DNA of 64,000 nucleotides from Haliea alexandrii (GCF_003719295.1 NZ_RFLW01000002.1:362763-426762); one strand, 5' to 3'. Positions 9,411 to 17,281 are shown, numbered from the stretch's first letter. Numbers and translations are program-made. The notes: a model not told the origin generated them from the letters alone.

Positions 9411-10175
9411 ATGAAATTCACTGTGGTTATTCCCGCTCGCTACGCTTCAACCCGTCTACCCGGCAAGCCATTGCTGGATATCGCCGGCCGCCCCATGCTC
9501 CAGCATGTCTGGGAGCAGGCGCGGCGCAGCAGCGCCCGGCGCGTAGTGGTGGCAACGGATGACGATAGCGTATACCGCACTGCCACGGCGTTCGGTGCCG
9601 AGGCCGTGATGACTGACCCTGGGCACCCCTCCGGCACGGACCGACTGGAAGAAGTGGTGCGCCTGCTCGAGTTGCCGGATGATGCCATCGTGGTGAACGT
9701 GCAGGGTGACGAACCCCTGATTCCACCCGCGGTAATCGACCAGGTGGCGGCGAACCTGGCGGCACACCGGGATTGCGAAATTGCCACGCTGAGTGTCGCC
9801 ATTGAAAGTGTGGAGGAGCTGCGCAACCCGAACGCGGTGAAAGTGGTAGCGGATGCACAGGGTCGGGCACTCTACTTCAGTCGCGCCCCGGTGCCCTGGC
9901 CGCGGGATGCTTTTGCCGCGCCTGACGCAAGCCTGCCCGAGAATGGCCGCTGGTGGCGTCATGTGGGTATTTATGCCTACCGGGTTGCCTTCTTGCACCG
10001 CTACGTAAGCTGGCCTCCGGCTCCGCTGGAGCGACTGGAACAGCTGGAGCAGTTGCGCGCGCTGTACCACGGCGTCGGCATCCACGTTGCCGCCGCGGTA
10101 GCCGAGGTGCCGGCCGGCGTGGACACGCACGAGGATTTGCTGGCAGTTCGCGCACGCTTAGAGGAGACGGCGTGA
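9411..10175 (+). CDS. kdsB: 3-deoxy-manno-octulosonate cytidylyltransferase KdsB
   Basis: Activates Kdo to CMP-Kdo for the LPS inner core; cytoplasmic. 254 residues. The N-terminus has the nucleotidyltransferase motif [15 protein letters not shown] (residues 6-20), then [27 protein letters not shown], and RHVGIYAYR near the C-terminus, all diagnostic. ATG 13 bases after lpxK; the end overlaps the phosphatase start (GTGA). All three LPS genes therefore sit in one transcript. Confidence 0.97.
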   Translation: MKFTVVIPARYASTRLPGKPLLDIAGRPMLQHVWEQARRSSARRVVVATDDDSVYRTATAFGAEAVMTDPGHPSGTDRLEEVVRLLELPDDAIVVNVQGDEPLIPPAVIDQVAANLAAHRDCEIATLSVAIESVEELRNPNAVKVVADAQGRALYFSRAPVPWPRDAFAAPDASLPENGRWWRHVGIYAYRVAFLHRYVSWPPAPLERLEQLEQLRALYHGVGIHVAAAVAEVPAGVDTHEDLLAVRARLEETA

Positions 10176-10705
10176 GTAAGTCAGACGCACCTCAGCCGGC
10201 CACACCTGAGCCGGCCGCACCTGAGCCGGCCGCACCCCAACGTGTGCTGTTCGTGTGCCTTGGCAATATCTGTCGCTCGCCCACAGCGGAAGGGGTGTTT
10301 CGCCACCTGATTGCCTCCCGTGGGCTCGAGCACCGCATTGAGGCCGACTCCTGCGGCACCGCCGAGTGGCACATTGGCAAAGCGCCCGACGCGCGCAGCG
10401 TGGCAGCGGCCCGCCGGCGCGGGTACTCACTGGAGTCGTTGCGCGCGCGGCAGCTGTGCTGGGAGGACTTCTACTCCTTCGACTACATACTGGCGATGGA
10501 CGAATCCAACCTCGACAACGTACGCCGCCAAGCGCCCCTGGACTACGCCGGGCACATCGGGCTGTTCCTCGATTTCGCCGCTGAAGTGCCCGAGCGCGAG
10601 GTGCCCGATCCGTACTACGGGACGGGGGACGGATTCGTGCGCGTGCTGGAGCTGGTCGAAGCGGCCAGCGAGGGCCTCCTTGCAACAATACTACAGCATG
10701 ACTGA
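10172..10705 (+). CDS. Low molecular weight protein-tyrosine phosphatase
   Basis: Arsenate-reductase/LMW-PTP fold enzyme, cytoplasmic. The P-loop [16 protein letters not shown] carries the CX5R nucleophile loop (Cys about residue 29), and the general-acid loop [10 protein letters not shown] lies near the C-terminus. 177 residues. The GTG start gives an N-terminal extension of about 23 residues made of a repeated Pro-Glu-Pro-Ala-Ala unit, encoded by a 15-base tandem repeat (10196-10238), not present in classical LMW-PTPs. A phosphatase between kdsB and murB is the conserved order in pseudomonads; the substrate is unknown. Confidence 0.92.
   Translation: MSKSDAPQPATPEPAAPEPAAPQRVLFVCLGNICRSPTAEGVFRHLIASRGLEHRIEADSCGTAEWHIGKAPDARSVAAARRRGYSLESLRARQLCWEDFYSFDYILAMDESNLDNVRRQAPLDYAGHIGLFLDFAAEVPEREVPDPYYGTGDGFVRVLELVEAASEGLLATILQHD
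10196..10238 (+). repeat. 15-base tandem repeat in the phosphatase 5' end
   Basis: About 2.9 copies of a 15-base unit (CCGGCCGCACCTGAG, one substitution in the first copy) encode [14 protein letters not shown]. The unit is a multiple of three, so copy-number changes would keep the frame and only lengthen or shorten a flexible Pro/Ala/Glu N-terminus. Confidence 0.9.
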
Positions 10706-11726
10706 GCAATACCCACCGGGGCAGCCAGCCAATAGCCTGCGCCTGTGTTCTCAGGCAACCGCCGTACACAGCGTACGCTCACTGGCCGAGGTGAATGAGG
10801 CACTGGCCTGGGCACGCGCGAAAGCCCTGCCGGTGTTGCCACTGGGGGAGGGCAGTAACGTTGTGCTGCAGCCTCGCTTGCGCGCATTGGCGCTGCTGGT
10901 GCAGGTGCCGGGTCGGGAAGTAGTTGCGGACAACGGGGAGTACGTGACGTTGCGAGTGGGTGCCGGTGAGAACTGGCATGCCCTCGTGGTCTGGTCGCTC
11001 GCCAGCGGATATTACGGCCTGGAGAATCTGGCCCTGATCCCAGGCACGGTGGGTGCGGCCCCCATTCAGAACATCGGTGCCTATGGCTGTGAAGTGGCGT
11101 CTTTCGTTGTGGCGGTGCACGCCAGGCGCATCAGCGACGGCAGCCACCTGACGCTCAGCGCAGCCGAATGCGAGTTCGGCTACCGTGACAGCGTGTTCAA
11201 ACAAGGCCTTGTGGACAGTGTCGTCATCACCCAAGTGGACTTGCGGCTGGGGAGAACGCCAACGGCCAATACCCAGTATCCCGCGCTGAGTACCGCACTG
11301 GAAAAAGCCGGTTGCAGCGGCAGCACGACACCGCAGCAGGTGTTTGATGCGGTTGTGGCGCTGCGTCAGGCGCGCTTGCCAGATCCCGCTCTTGAGCCCA
11401 ATGCAGGCAGCTTCTTCAAGAATCCGATCGTGCCACACACACTGGCCGAGGCTCTGAAACACCAGCATGCAGACCTCCCTGTTTTCCCAACCAGCGGCGG
11501 TGAGTATAAATTGGCGGCGGCCTGGTTGATCGAGCAGGCAGGCTGGAAGGGCCACCGAGCAGGTCCGGTCGGCGTGCACCCCGGGCACGCGCTGGTATTG
11601 GTGAACTACGCTGCGGACGCCGCTCCTGCGCTACTGGCGCTGGCCGCTGAGATTCAGGCGTCAGTATGGCAACGATTTGGTGTGCAACTGGAGCTTGAGC
11701 CTCGTGTGTATGGAGAGGAGCGGTGA
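10698..11726 (+). CDS. murB: UDP-N-acetylenolpyruvoylglucosamine reductase MurB
   Basis: FAD-dependent reductase giving UDP-MurNAc for peptidoglycan synthesis; cytoplasmic. 342 residues, E. coli-type (type I) MurB. The FAD-binding segment ALPVLPLGEGSNVVL, the catalytic region ENLALIPGTVGAAPIQNIGAYG, FGYRDSVFK, and NAGSFFKNPIV with the active-site serine are seen. The ATG overlaps the phosphatase stop by 8 bases and the stop overlaps uvrC by 4. Confidence 0.96.
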   Translation: MTEQYPPGQPANSLRLCSQATAVHSVRSLAEVNEALAWARAKALPVLPLGEGSNVVLQPRLRALALLVQVPGREVVADNGEYVTLRVGAGENWHALVVWSLASGYYGLENLALIPGTVGAAPIQNIGAYGCEVASFVVAVHARRISDGSHLTLSAAECEFGYRDSVFKQGLVDSVVITQVDLRLGRTPTANTQYPALSTALEKAGCSGSTTPQQVFDAVVALRQARLPDPALEPNAGSFFKNPIVPHTLAEALKHQHADLPVFPTSGGEYKLAAAWLIEQAGWKGHRAGPVGVHPGHALVLVNYAADAAPALLALAAEIQASVWQRFGVQLELEPRVYGEER

Positions 11727-13549
11727 GCACCTTCGACGCAGAGAGCTTTCTCAAGCAGCTCACCACGCGCCCTGGTGTGTACCAGATGTACGATACCAAT
11801 GGCGAACTGCTGTATGTCGGCAAGGCGCGCAACCTGCGCGCACGCGTCAGCAGCTATTTCCGCGCCAGTGGCCTGACCACCAAGACCATGGCGCTGGTCG
11901 CGCGCATACACGACATCCAGGTGACCGTGACCTCAACGGAAGTGGACGCGCTGTTGCTCGAGCACAACCTGATCAAGAGCCATCGACCACCCTACAATAT
12001 CCTGTTGCGCGACGATAAGTCCTATCCGTATATATTCCTTTCGAGCGACGACGAGTTTCCCCGCCTGAGCATGCATCGTGGGCGCAAGCGACGTAAAGGC
12101 AGTTACTTCGGCCCTTACCCATCCGCTTCTGCGGTGCGCGAGTCGCTGCATTTTCTGCAAAAAGTGTTCCGCGTGCGCCAGTGTGAGGACAGCTTCTTTC
12201 GCAACCGCTCGCGGCCCTGCCTGCAGCACCAGATCGATCGTTGCACCGCACCCTGTGTCAACCTGGTCTCTGCCGAGGACTATGCCGAGCAGGTGCAGAA
12301 CACGGCACTCTTCCTCGGCGGCAAGTCGCAGGAACTGTTGGTGCGTCTGGCGGATGACATGGAGCAGGCCGCCGCCGAGCTGGAGTATGAAAAAGCTGCG
12401 GTGTATCGAGACCAGATCAGCCAGCTGCAGCATGTGCAGGCGAGTCAGGGCATTGAAGGGGCCAGCGGGGAACTCGACATTCTTGCCGCAGCGGTGGAGG
12501 GTGGCCGGGCCTGTGTTCAAGTGCTGTTTGTGCGCAACGCGCAGGTGCTCGGCAGCAAAACCTGGTATCCACCGCTCAAGTTGGACGAAACAGGTGCCGA
12601 AGTGCTGGCGGCCTTTCTGCCGCAGTTCTACCTGGCGGGCGGACGCCCCATCCCCGGTGAGATTATTGTTACCGAGCTGCCTGAAGACAGTGATGCCCTG
12701 GCGGCGGCGCTCACCCAGCAGGCTGGCCGCCGGGTGCGTATTCGTGCCAGCGTGCGTGATGCGCGCGCAAGATGGTTGCAGCTGGCCCGCCAAACTGCGG
12801 TAACCAACCTGCAGTCCCATCTGGCAGGCCGGCAATCCACACTGGAGCGACTGCAGGCACTGCAGGCGCTGCTCAGCCTGCCCGCACTGCCAGAACGCAT
12901 GGAGTGCTTTGATATCAGCCATAGCTCCGGGGAGGCAACGGTTGCCTCCTGTGTGGTATTCGATCAGAACGGGCCGCGTAAAGCGGACTATCGGCGTTTC
13001 AATATCGAGGGTATTACCGGGGGCGATGACTATGCCGCCATGCAGCAGGCTCTGGAGCGGCGTTACAAACGCCTGAAGGAAGGCGAGGCGAGTCTGCCCG
13101 ACATCCTGTTCATCGACGGTGGCAAGGGCCAGGTCGCGCAGGCCTTGCAGGTGCTTGAATCGCTGCAGTTGAACACCATCGAGGTCGTCGGTGTTGCGAA
13201 AGGGGTGACCCGCAAAGCTGGCTTCGAGACGCTGATCCGCGGGAACACCGGTGCGGAGCAGCAGTTACGCGGCGATAGTCCTGCCCTCCACCTGATACAG
13301 TCGATTCGGGACGAGGCACACCGTTTTGCCATTACCGGGCATCGCGCGCGCAGGGACAAGGCGCGGCAACGCTCTTCGCTGGAGGGTATTCCGGGCGTGG
13401 GCGCCAAACGTCGCCGTGAGCTGCTGCGCCACTTTGGCAGCGCCAGCGGTGTGGCCAATGCCAACGTCGACGAGCTGAAAAAAATCAATGGAATTAGTGC
13501 GACCCTCGCGCAACAGATATACGATCACTTGCATGGCACTGGCCAGTAA
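11723..13549 (+). CDS. uvrC: Excinuclease ABC subunit C
   Basis: Makes both incisions around bulky DNA lesions in nucleotide excision repair. 608 residues. Domains in order: GIY-YIG nuclease (GVYQMYD...LLYVGKA, residues 14-95), a cysteine cluster around 148-178, UVR helical motif (AAAELEYEKAAVYRDQI, about 215), RNase H-like endonuclease (ECFDISHSSGE..., about 395-545) and C-terminal helix-hairpin-helix (IPGVGAKRRRELLRHFGS). GTG start overlapping murB by 4 bases. No LexA-box-like site was seen upstream, as expected inside an operon. The gene order uvrC-pgsA-tRNA is as in E. coli. Confidence 0.97.
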   Translation: MSTFDAESFLKQLTTRPGVYQMYDTNGELLYVGKARNLRARVSSYFRASGLTTKTMALVARIHDIQVTVTSTEVDALLLEHNLIKSHRPPYNILLRDDKSYPYIFLSSDDEFPRLSMHRGRKRRKGSYFGPYPSASAVRESLHFLQKVFRVRQCEDSFFRNRSRPCLQHQIDRCTAPCVNLVSAEDYAEQVQNTALFLGGKSQELLVRLADDMEQAAAELEYEKAAVYRDQISQLQHVQASQGIEGASGELDILAAAVEGGRACVQVLFVRNAQVLGSKTWYPPLKLDETGAEVLAAFLPQFYLAGGRPIPGEIIVTELPEDSDALAAALTQQAGRRVRIRASVRDARARWLQLARQTAVTNLQSHLAGRQSTLERLQALQALLSLPALPERMECFDISHSSGEATVASCVVFDQNGPRKADYRRFNIEGITGGDDYAAMQQALERRYKRLKEGEASLPDILFIDGGKGQVAQALQVLESLQLNTIEVVGVAKGVTRKAGFETLIRGNTGAEQQLRGDSPALHLIQSIRDEAHRFAITGHRARRDKARQRSSLEGIPGVGAKRRRELLRHFGSASGVANANVDELKKINGISATLAQQIYDHLHGTGQ

Positions 13550-13565
13550 TGGAGCAAACGTCCTT

Positions 13566-14126
13566 TTGAGTATCAATATACCCAACGCGCTGACCCTGAT
13601 GCGTATTTTCCTCATTCCGGTGCTGGTGGTGGTGTTCTATCTGCCGTTTCAGCACCATCTCCTCGTAGCGGCGGGCGTATTCACTGTCGCGGCGGTGACA
13701 GACTGGCTGGACGGCTACCTCGCGCGGCGCCTGGGGCAGATGACCAAGTTCGGCGCGTTCCTGGACCCGGTAGCCGACAAATTAATGGTCGCCGTGGCCC
13801 TGGTGCTGCTGGTGGAGCGGCACAACACGATCCTGCTCACTCTGGCGGCCAGCGTCATCATTGGCCGCGAGATTGTTGTGTCCGCGTTGCGTGAATGGAT
13901 GGCGGAACTGGGGCAGCGTACCTCGGTGGCTGTGTCCTATATTGGCAAAGTGAAAACGGCCTTTCAGATGATTGCCATTATCGGCCTGCTGGCGATTGAC
14001 CCGGTAGTGCACGAGAATTGGCTGCAGGCGCTGTGCTACCTCATGCTGTATGCCGCCGCTGTGCTCACACTCTGGTCCATGGTGATTTACCTGCGTGCCG
14101 CGGTGGAGGTGATGAAGGGGCACTGA
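13566..14126 (+). CDS. pgsA: CDP-diacylglycerol--glycerol-3-phosphate 3-phosphatidyltransferase
   Basis: Makes phosphatidylglycerol phosphate, the committed step to phosphatidylglycerol and cardiolipin; multi-pass inner-membrane enzyme. The CDP-alcohol phosphotransferase motif DG-x2-AR-x8-G-x3-D-x3-D is complete (DGYLARRLGQMTKFGAFLD and PVAD following). I prefer the TTG at 13566 (MSINIPNALTLMRIF, matching the family N-terminus, with GGAG 11 bases upstream) giving 186 residues, near the 182 of E. coli. An ATG at 13533 inside uvrC would add 11 residues. Confidence 0.94.
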   Translation: MSINIPNALTLMRIFLIPVLVVVFYLPFQHHLLVAAGVFTVAAVTDWLDGYLARRLGQMTKFGAFLDPVADKLMVAVALVLLVERHNTILLTLAASVIIGREIVVSALREWMAELGQRTSVAVSYIGKVKTAFQMIAIIGLLAIDPVVHENWLQALCYLMLYAAAVLTLWSMVIYLRAAVEVMKGH

Positions 14127-14140
14127 GCCCCGCAATGTTC

Positions 14141-14168
14141 TTGACAGGAACGTTACAGGCCCTAGAAT
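14141..14168 (+). promoter_or_regulatory. Strong sigma-70 promoter for the tRNA-Gly/tRNA-Cys unit
   Basis: A consensus -35 TTGACA (14141-14146), 16-base spacer and TAGAAT -10 (14163-14168), followed by a GC-rich stretch (GCGCC) where transcription would start. The GC-rich discriminator is typical of stable-RNA promoters under stringent control (established for E. coli; inferred here). It drives the tRNA fragment and the two intact tRNAs. Confidence 0.85.
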
Positions 14169-14203
14169 AGGCGCCCTCACGCGGCCCCCGGGTCGCTTGA
14201 AAC

Positions 14204-14249
14204 GCGGGAATAGCTCAGTGGGTAGAGCGCAACCTTGCCATGGTTGAGG
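14204..14249 (+). pseudogene. Truncated tRNA-Gly (5' half only)
   Basis: 46 bases match bases 1-46 of the intact tRNA-Gly at 14310 with two substitutions (one in the D loop, one in the anticodon loop, TTGCCAT instead of TTGCCAA). Acceptor 5' strand, D arm and anticodon arm with GCC are present; the T arm, acceptor 3' strand and CCA are missing and the sequence after it does not fold as a tRNA. It is transcribed from the same promoter as the functional copy. Read as the remnant of a tandem glycine tRNA duplication. Confidence 0.85.
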
Positions 14250-14309
14250 CGGGGCGCGAAGCTTCGACGGTTCCGGCGACCAGGGATGAAGTAGTAACGA
14301 AGCAGTAAA

Positions 14310-14385
14310 GCGGGAATAGCTCAGTTGGTAGAGCGCAACCTTGCCAAGGTTGAGGTCGCCGGTTCGAACCCGGTTTCCCGCTCCA
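14310..14385 (+). tRNA. tRNA-Gly (GCC)
   Basis: 76 bases including encoded CCA. Acceptor stem GCGGGAA/TTCCCGC, D arm AGCTCAGTTGGTAGAGC, anticodon arm CAACC-TTGCCAA-GGTTG with anticodon GCC, T arm with GGTTCGAACCC, discriminator T and CCA. Corresponds in place to E. coli glyW, directly downstream of pgsA. Confidence 0.98.
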
Positions 14386-14420
14386 ACCCCTTTTGTACTG
14401 TCTGGTACAGAAACGATCAA

Positions 14421-14494
14421 GGCTCGGTGGCAGAGTGGTTATGCAGCGGATTGCAAATCCGTCAACGCCGGTTCGATTCCGACCCGAGCCTCCA
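14421..14494 (+). tRNA. tRNA-Cys (GCA)
   Basis: 74 bases including encoded CCA. Acceptor stem GGCTCGG/CCGAGCC, anticodon arm CGGAT-TGCAAAT-CC with anticodon GCA, T loop GTTCGATTC. It follows tRNA-Gly as cysT follows glyW in E. coli. The third member of that E. coli cluster, a tRNA-Leu, is not found after it. Confidence 0.98.
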
Positions 14495-14605
14495 TCTCCC
14501 TATTAAATAGCGTACTTCGGCATCACGCCGGGGCATTGCTATGCCTGAAAACCCCTAAAGACAGATATTTTCGCAGCTTCGCCGGATCTATACTAAGGTG
14601 CTGGC

Positions 14606-15274
14606 ATGTGCGGCCGCTTCAACATCACTCACCTGCCTGGTCTCCAGGGACTTCTGGATGAGCTGAACATTGGCCTCACACTGCCAGAGCCGCGCTACAA
14701 CGTTGCGCCGACCGAAGATGTGTTGCTGCTCCATGAGGGTCATGCCGATTTTGCGCGCTGGTGGCTGGTGCCTTCCTGGGCGAAAGAGGTCGACACGAAA
14801 TACAGCATGTTTAACGCCCGGGCCGAATCGCTGGCAAGCAGTCCAGGCTTCAGGAAGCCGTTTCGATCGCAGCGCGGCATTGTGCCAATGTCGAACTTCA
14901 TCGAATGGCGGGCGGAGAGCGGCCAGAAGCAGCCGTGGGTTATCACCAATGACGAGCAAACCATTGCCGTAGCCGCGCTCTGGGACGTCTGGCACGGCGC
15001 TGAGGCGCCATTACTGTCCTGCACGCTGGTTACCACACAGGCTGCTGATGCTTTCCGGCCCTGGCACAACAGAATGCCGGTGATGCTAACGCAGCAGGAG
15101 CGCGCTCGCTGGTTGGACAATACCCAGTCTATTGACCCGAACGACCCTATCCTGGCGCCTGTACTCAAATACAATCTGACGCTGTACCCCGTCAGCAAGG
15201 CTGTGGGCAGGTCTACAGAAAAAGATCCCGAGCTGTTCGAGCCCATCAATGACTCGGTTATCTTGAGGGCCTAA
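14606..15274 (+). CDS. SOS response-associated peptidase (SRAP/YedK/HMCES family)
   Basis: Family members form a thiazolidine crosslink with abasic sites in single-stranded DNA through Cys2, protecting them from cleavage. 222 residues. The N-terminus MCGRFN provides Cys2 once Met is removed, ARAESL with the binding residues and NFIEW with the catalytic glutamate follow, and the conserved histidine is in FRPWHNRMPVML. TATACT at 14589-14594 is a possible -10 box. No LexA-type palindrome is visible upstream, so SOS control is not supported by sequence here. Confidence 0.93.
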   Translation: MCGRFNITHLPGLQGLLDELNIGLTLPEPRYNVAPTEDVLLLHEGHADFARWWLVPSWAKEVDTKYSMFNARAESLASSPGFRKPFRSQRGIVPMSNFIEWRAESGQKQPWVITNDEQTIAVAALWDVWHGAEAPLLSCTLVTTQAADAFRPWHNRMPVMLTQQERARWLDNTQSIDPNDPILAPVLKYNLTLYPVSKAVGRSTEKDPELFEPINDSVILRA

Positions 15275-15278
15275 CGGA

Positions 15279-15313
15279 AGCGTCCGGCTATCAAGGTGTG
15301 ATGGCCGGACGCT
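15279..15313. repeat. Perfect 10-bp inverted repeat after the SRAP stop codon
   Basis: AGCGTCCGGC (15279-15288) and GCCGGACGCT (15304-15313) are exact complements around a 15-base loop, four bases after the SRAP stop. There is no T-run after it, so it is not an intrinsic terminator by itself; it is the first of three hairpins before the terminator at 15396. Confidence 0.8.
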
Positions 15314-15356
15314 TACGCTGGCACTTTTCGGCCTCGTTTTGGCTGGACAGGGCTGG

Positions 15357-15384
15357 AACCGACGCAAGAAAGCGTAGATCGGTT
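15357..15384 (+). repeat. Nested hairpin between SRAP and the HAD gene
   Basis: AACCGA (15357-15362) pairs with TCGGTT (15379-15384), enclosing CGC-AAGAAA-GCG, which can itself form a small stem. It lies between the 10-bp inverted repeat and the terminator and is part of the same structured untranslated stretch. Confidence 0.55.
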
Positions 15385-15395
15385 GCACGAACCCC

Positions 15396-15420
15396 AAGTC
15401 CTCTCAATGAGGGCTTTTTT
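15396..15420 (+). terminator. Rho-independent terminator
   Basis: AAGTCCTC (15396-15403), loop TCAAT, GAGGGCTT (15109-type arm at 15109 offset: bases 15409-15416), then further T residues to 15420. Eight base pairs with one G-U, followed by a T-run on the plus strand. It ends transcription about 145 bases after the SRAP stop and separates that gene from the HAD hydrolase, whose ATG is 76 bases downstream. Confidence 0.8.
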
Positions 15421-15495
15421 AATGACTTGTTGCCTTCTGGGCCGCGTGAAGGCAGGATCGGTGGGTATCTCTTGTCACCATTGTCAGCCATTCTT

Positions 15496-16488
15496 ATGAA
15501 GCATTCATTGCCAGTGAAGCTCCTCGCGGTTATCACCTTACTGCTCGGCTCCCATTTTGTCGTTGCGCAGCAAAACGATTCACTGCCATCCTGGAACGAC
15601 ACGGCCGCCAAACAGGCCATCGTTGCGTTCGTTGAGCAGGTCACGCGCGAGGGTTCGGAAGGCTACGTGCCGCCCGCAGCGCGTATCGCCACCTTCGACA
15701 ATGACGGCAACCTGTGGGCCGAGCAGCCTGCGTATTTCCAGTTGTTCTTCGCGGCTGACCGCATTCGGGCGCTTGCACCGCAACACCCCGAATGGCAAAC
15801 CAAGGAGCCGTTTGCCTCCTTGCTGAAAGGCGACCTCGAGGCTGTGCATGCCGGCGGCATGGCGGCAGTCAACGATATCATCATGGCAACGCACGCCGGC
15901 ATGACCACTGATGAGTTCGCTGCCATCGTGCGGGAATGGGTCGCGACGGCGCGCCACCCAACAACCGACCGACGCTATATCGACATGGTCTACCAGCCCA
16001 TGCTGGAGTTGCTCGATTACCTGCGCACGAACGAATTCAAAACCTTTATCGTCTCCGGTGGCGGTATCGAATTCATGCGCCCCTGGGTCGAATCTGTCTA
16101 CGGCATACCACCAGAACAGGTGGTTGGCAGCAGTATTAAAACCCGCTTCGAACTGCGTGACGGGCAACCGGTTCTTGTGCGCCTGCCGGAGATTGATTTC
16201 ATCGATGACAAGGCGGGCAAGCCAGTGGGTATCAATTCACACATCGGCAGGCGCCCCCTATTGGCGTCCGGCAATTCCGATGGCGACCTGCAGATGCTGC
16301 AGTACACCGCTGCGGGGGCGGGGCCGCGCCTGATGCTCTACCTGCACCACACGGATGCCGAGCGTGAGTGGGCCTATGACCGCGAGTCGAGCGTTGGCCG
16401 GCTGGACCAGGGGCTTGATGAGGCGCGCGCCAAAGGCTGGACGGTCATCGACATGAAAGCGGACTGGAACGTGGTGTTTCCAGAGTAG
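15496..16488 (+). CDS. Exported HAD-superfamily hydrolase
   Basis: 330 residues with a clear signal peptide (residues 1-24, cut near VVA-QQ), so periplasmic. HAD motif I is FDNDGNLW (Asp68, Asp70), motif II VSGGG, a lysine in FIDDKAGKP and motif IV SGNSDGD. It belongs to the group of periplasmic HAD phosphatase-like proteins with the FDNDGTLW sequence. Here the usual threonine of DxDGT is asparagine (Asn72, codon AAC), which may alter activity. The ATG at 15496 is chosen because the upstream extension is the terminator region. Substrate unknown. Confidence 0.85.
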   Translation: MKHSLPVKLLAVITLLLGSHFVVAQQNDSLPSWNDTAAKQAIVAFVEQVTREGSEGYVPPAARIATFDNDGNLWAEQPAYFQLFFAADRIRALAPQHPEWQTKEPFASLLKGDLEAVHAGGMAAVNDIIMATHAGMTTDEFAAIVREWVATARHPTTDRRYIDMVYQPMLELLDYLRTNEFKTFIVSGGGIEFMRPWVESVYGIPPEQVVGSSIKTRFELRDGQPVLVRLPEIDFIDDKAGKPVGINSHIGRRPLLASGNSDGDLQMLQYTAAGAGPRLMLYLHHTDAEREWAYDRESSVGRLDQGLDEARAKGWTVIDMKADWNVVFPE

Positions 16489-16494
16489 TCGAGA

Positions 16495-16511
16495 AGGCGC
16501 GCGTAGCGCCT
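16495..16511. repeat. Hairpin between convergent genes
   Basis: AGGCGC-GCGTA-GCGCCT is a 6-bp stem with a 5-base loop, placed between the HAD stop and the stop of the convergent membrane protein. It has no T-run on the plus strand; it may help block read-through in the 21-base convergent gap. Confidence 0.4.
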
Positions 16512-17208
16512 AGTTCCCCTGTCCTACCGAATAGTTCAGCTGAACGAATACCCGGGTGACGTAATCCAGCAGCGCGTATATGAAAAAGGCTATCCCCACC
16601 ATCTCCAAGGATTCCTCAAGCGTGTAGATGATGGTGTAAGTGAGCTCCTCGGCTCCGGGAGAGGAGATGTACTTCCCACCCAGCATTTCCATTCCCAGCG
16701 CTCCCGCCAGATACAGCGTTCCCGAGCTCACAAAATATAGCCCGCTTGGCCGAGGTAATCGGATCAGAAATCTGGCGAACAGGCCGGCTACCAAGGCGGC
16801 AATGATTCCATAGGGAATAACCCAGGCGTAATAAAAATAGCCGGATGTGCCTAACGTGGTTCTGACATACACGGTCAGATTCTCGTGCAACGCGGCAGTT
16901 TCATCGATAGCCAGAAACACAAAAATTGCCGCCAGAACGTACCACAGAAGAAACGCCTCCTGTTGCTTGCGATGACCATACGCAATTCCGGCAAGCAGAG
17001 CGGCTGCCAAAAGCAACTGCAGGGAGGAAAACAACGTCGGGATATTCGCCTCAAGGTTTAAATTGAAGAGATTGATCCACACGGGAATTTCCCGAATCGG
17101 CGCATTAACGATAAACCAGGCGACGCCCAGACTACTGGCGATAACCAGAAAGAGAATCGTGATCAGCAGAACCAGCAGTGTCCTGAGGGGAGATATTTCA
17201 ATATACAC
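16510..17208 (-). CDS. Multi-pass membrane protein of unknown function
   Basis: Not recognised. 232 residues with about six hydrophobic segments (roughly 8-32, 58-78, 86-102, 124-148, 158-176, 192-216). At the end of the third segment is IDETAALHEN (Asp102, Glu103, His108, Glu109), and a later segment holds TLEESLEM (Glu198, Glu199, Glu202) and MEMLGG (Glu174): acidic and histidine residues inside or next to the membrane that suggest a metal or proton site, by inference only. The GTG at 17208 is preceded by AAGG nine bases upstream; the longer open frame upstream is antisense to bpt. It is downstream of bpt, where infA is found in several gammaproteobacteria. Confidence 0.75.
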   Translation of the reverse strand: MYIEISPLRTLLVLLITILFLVIASSLGVAWFIVNAPIREIPVWINLFNLNLEANIPTLFSSLQLLLAAALLAGIAYGHRKQQEAFLLWYVLAAIFVFLAIDETAALHENLTVYVRTTLGTSGYFYYAWVIPYGIIAALVAGLFARFLIRLPRPSGLYFVSSGTLYLAGALGMEMLGGKYISSPGAEELTYTIIYTLEESLEMVGIAFFIYALLDYVTRVFVQLNYSVGQGN

Positions 17209-17281
17209 GCAGCGATGCCTTGCAGTTAAAGAGCGATTGGAAGATGGAGGGTTAGCGCAGGTTACAGCTATACGGTGCGTT

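Noticed and set aside
14204-14385. Phage or island attachment site from the tRNA-Gly repeat
   Set aside because: Integration duplicates the 3' end of a tRNA; here the 5' half is duplicated and no integrase is in the window.
14495-14605. LexA box before the SRAP gene
   Set aside because: No CTGT-N8-ACAG palindrome; only a weak -10 sequence.
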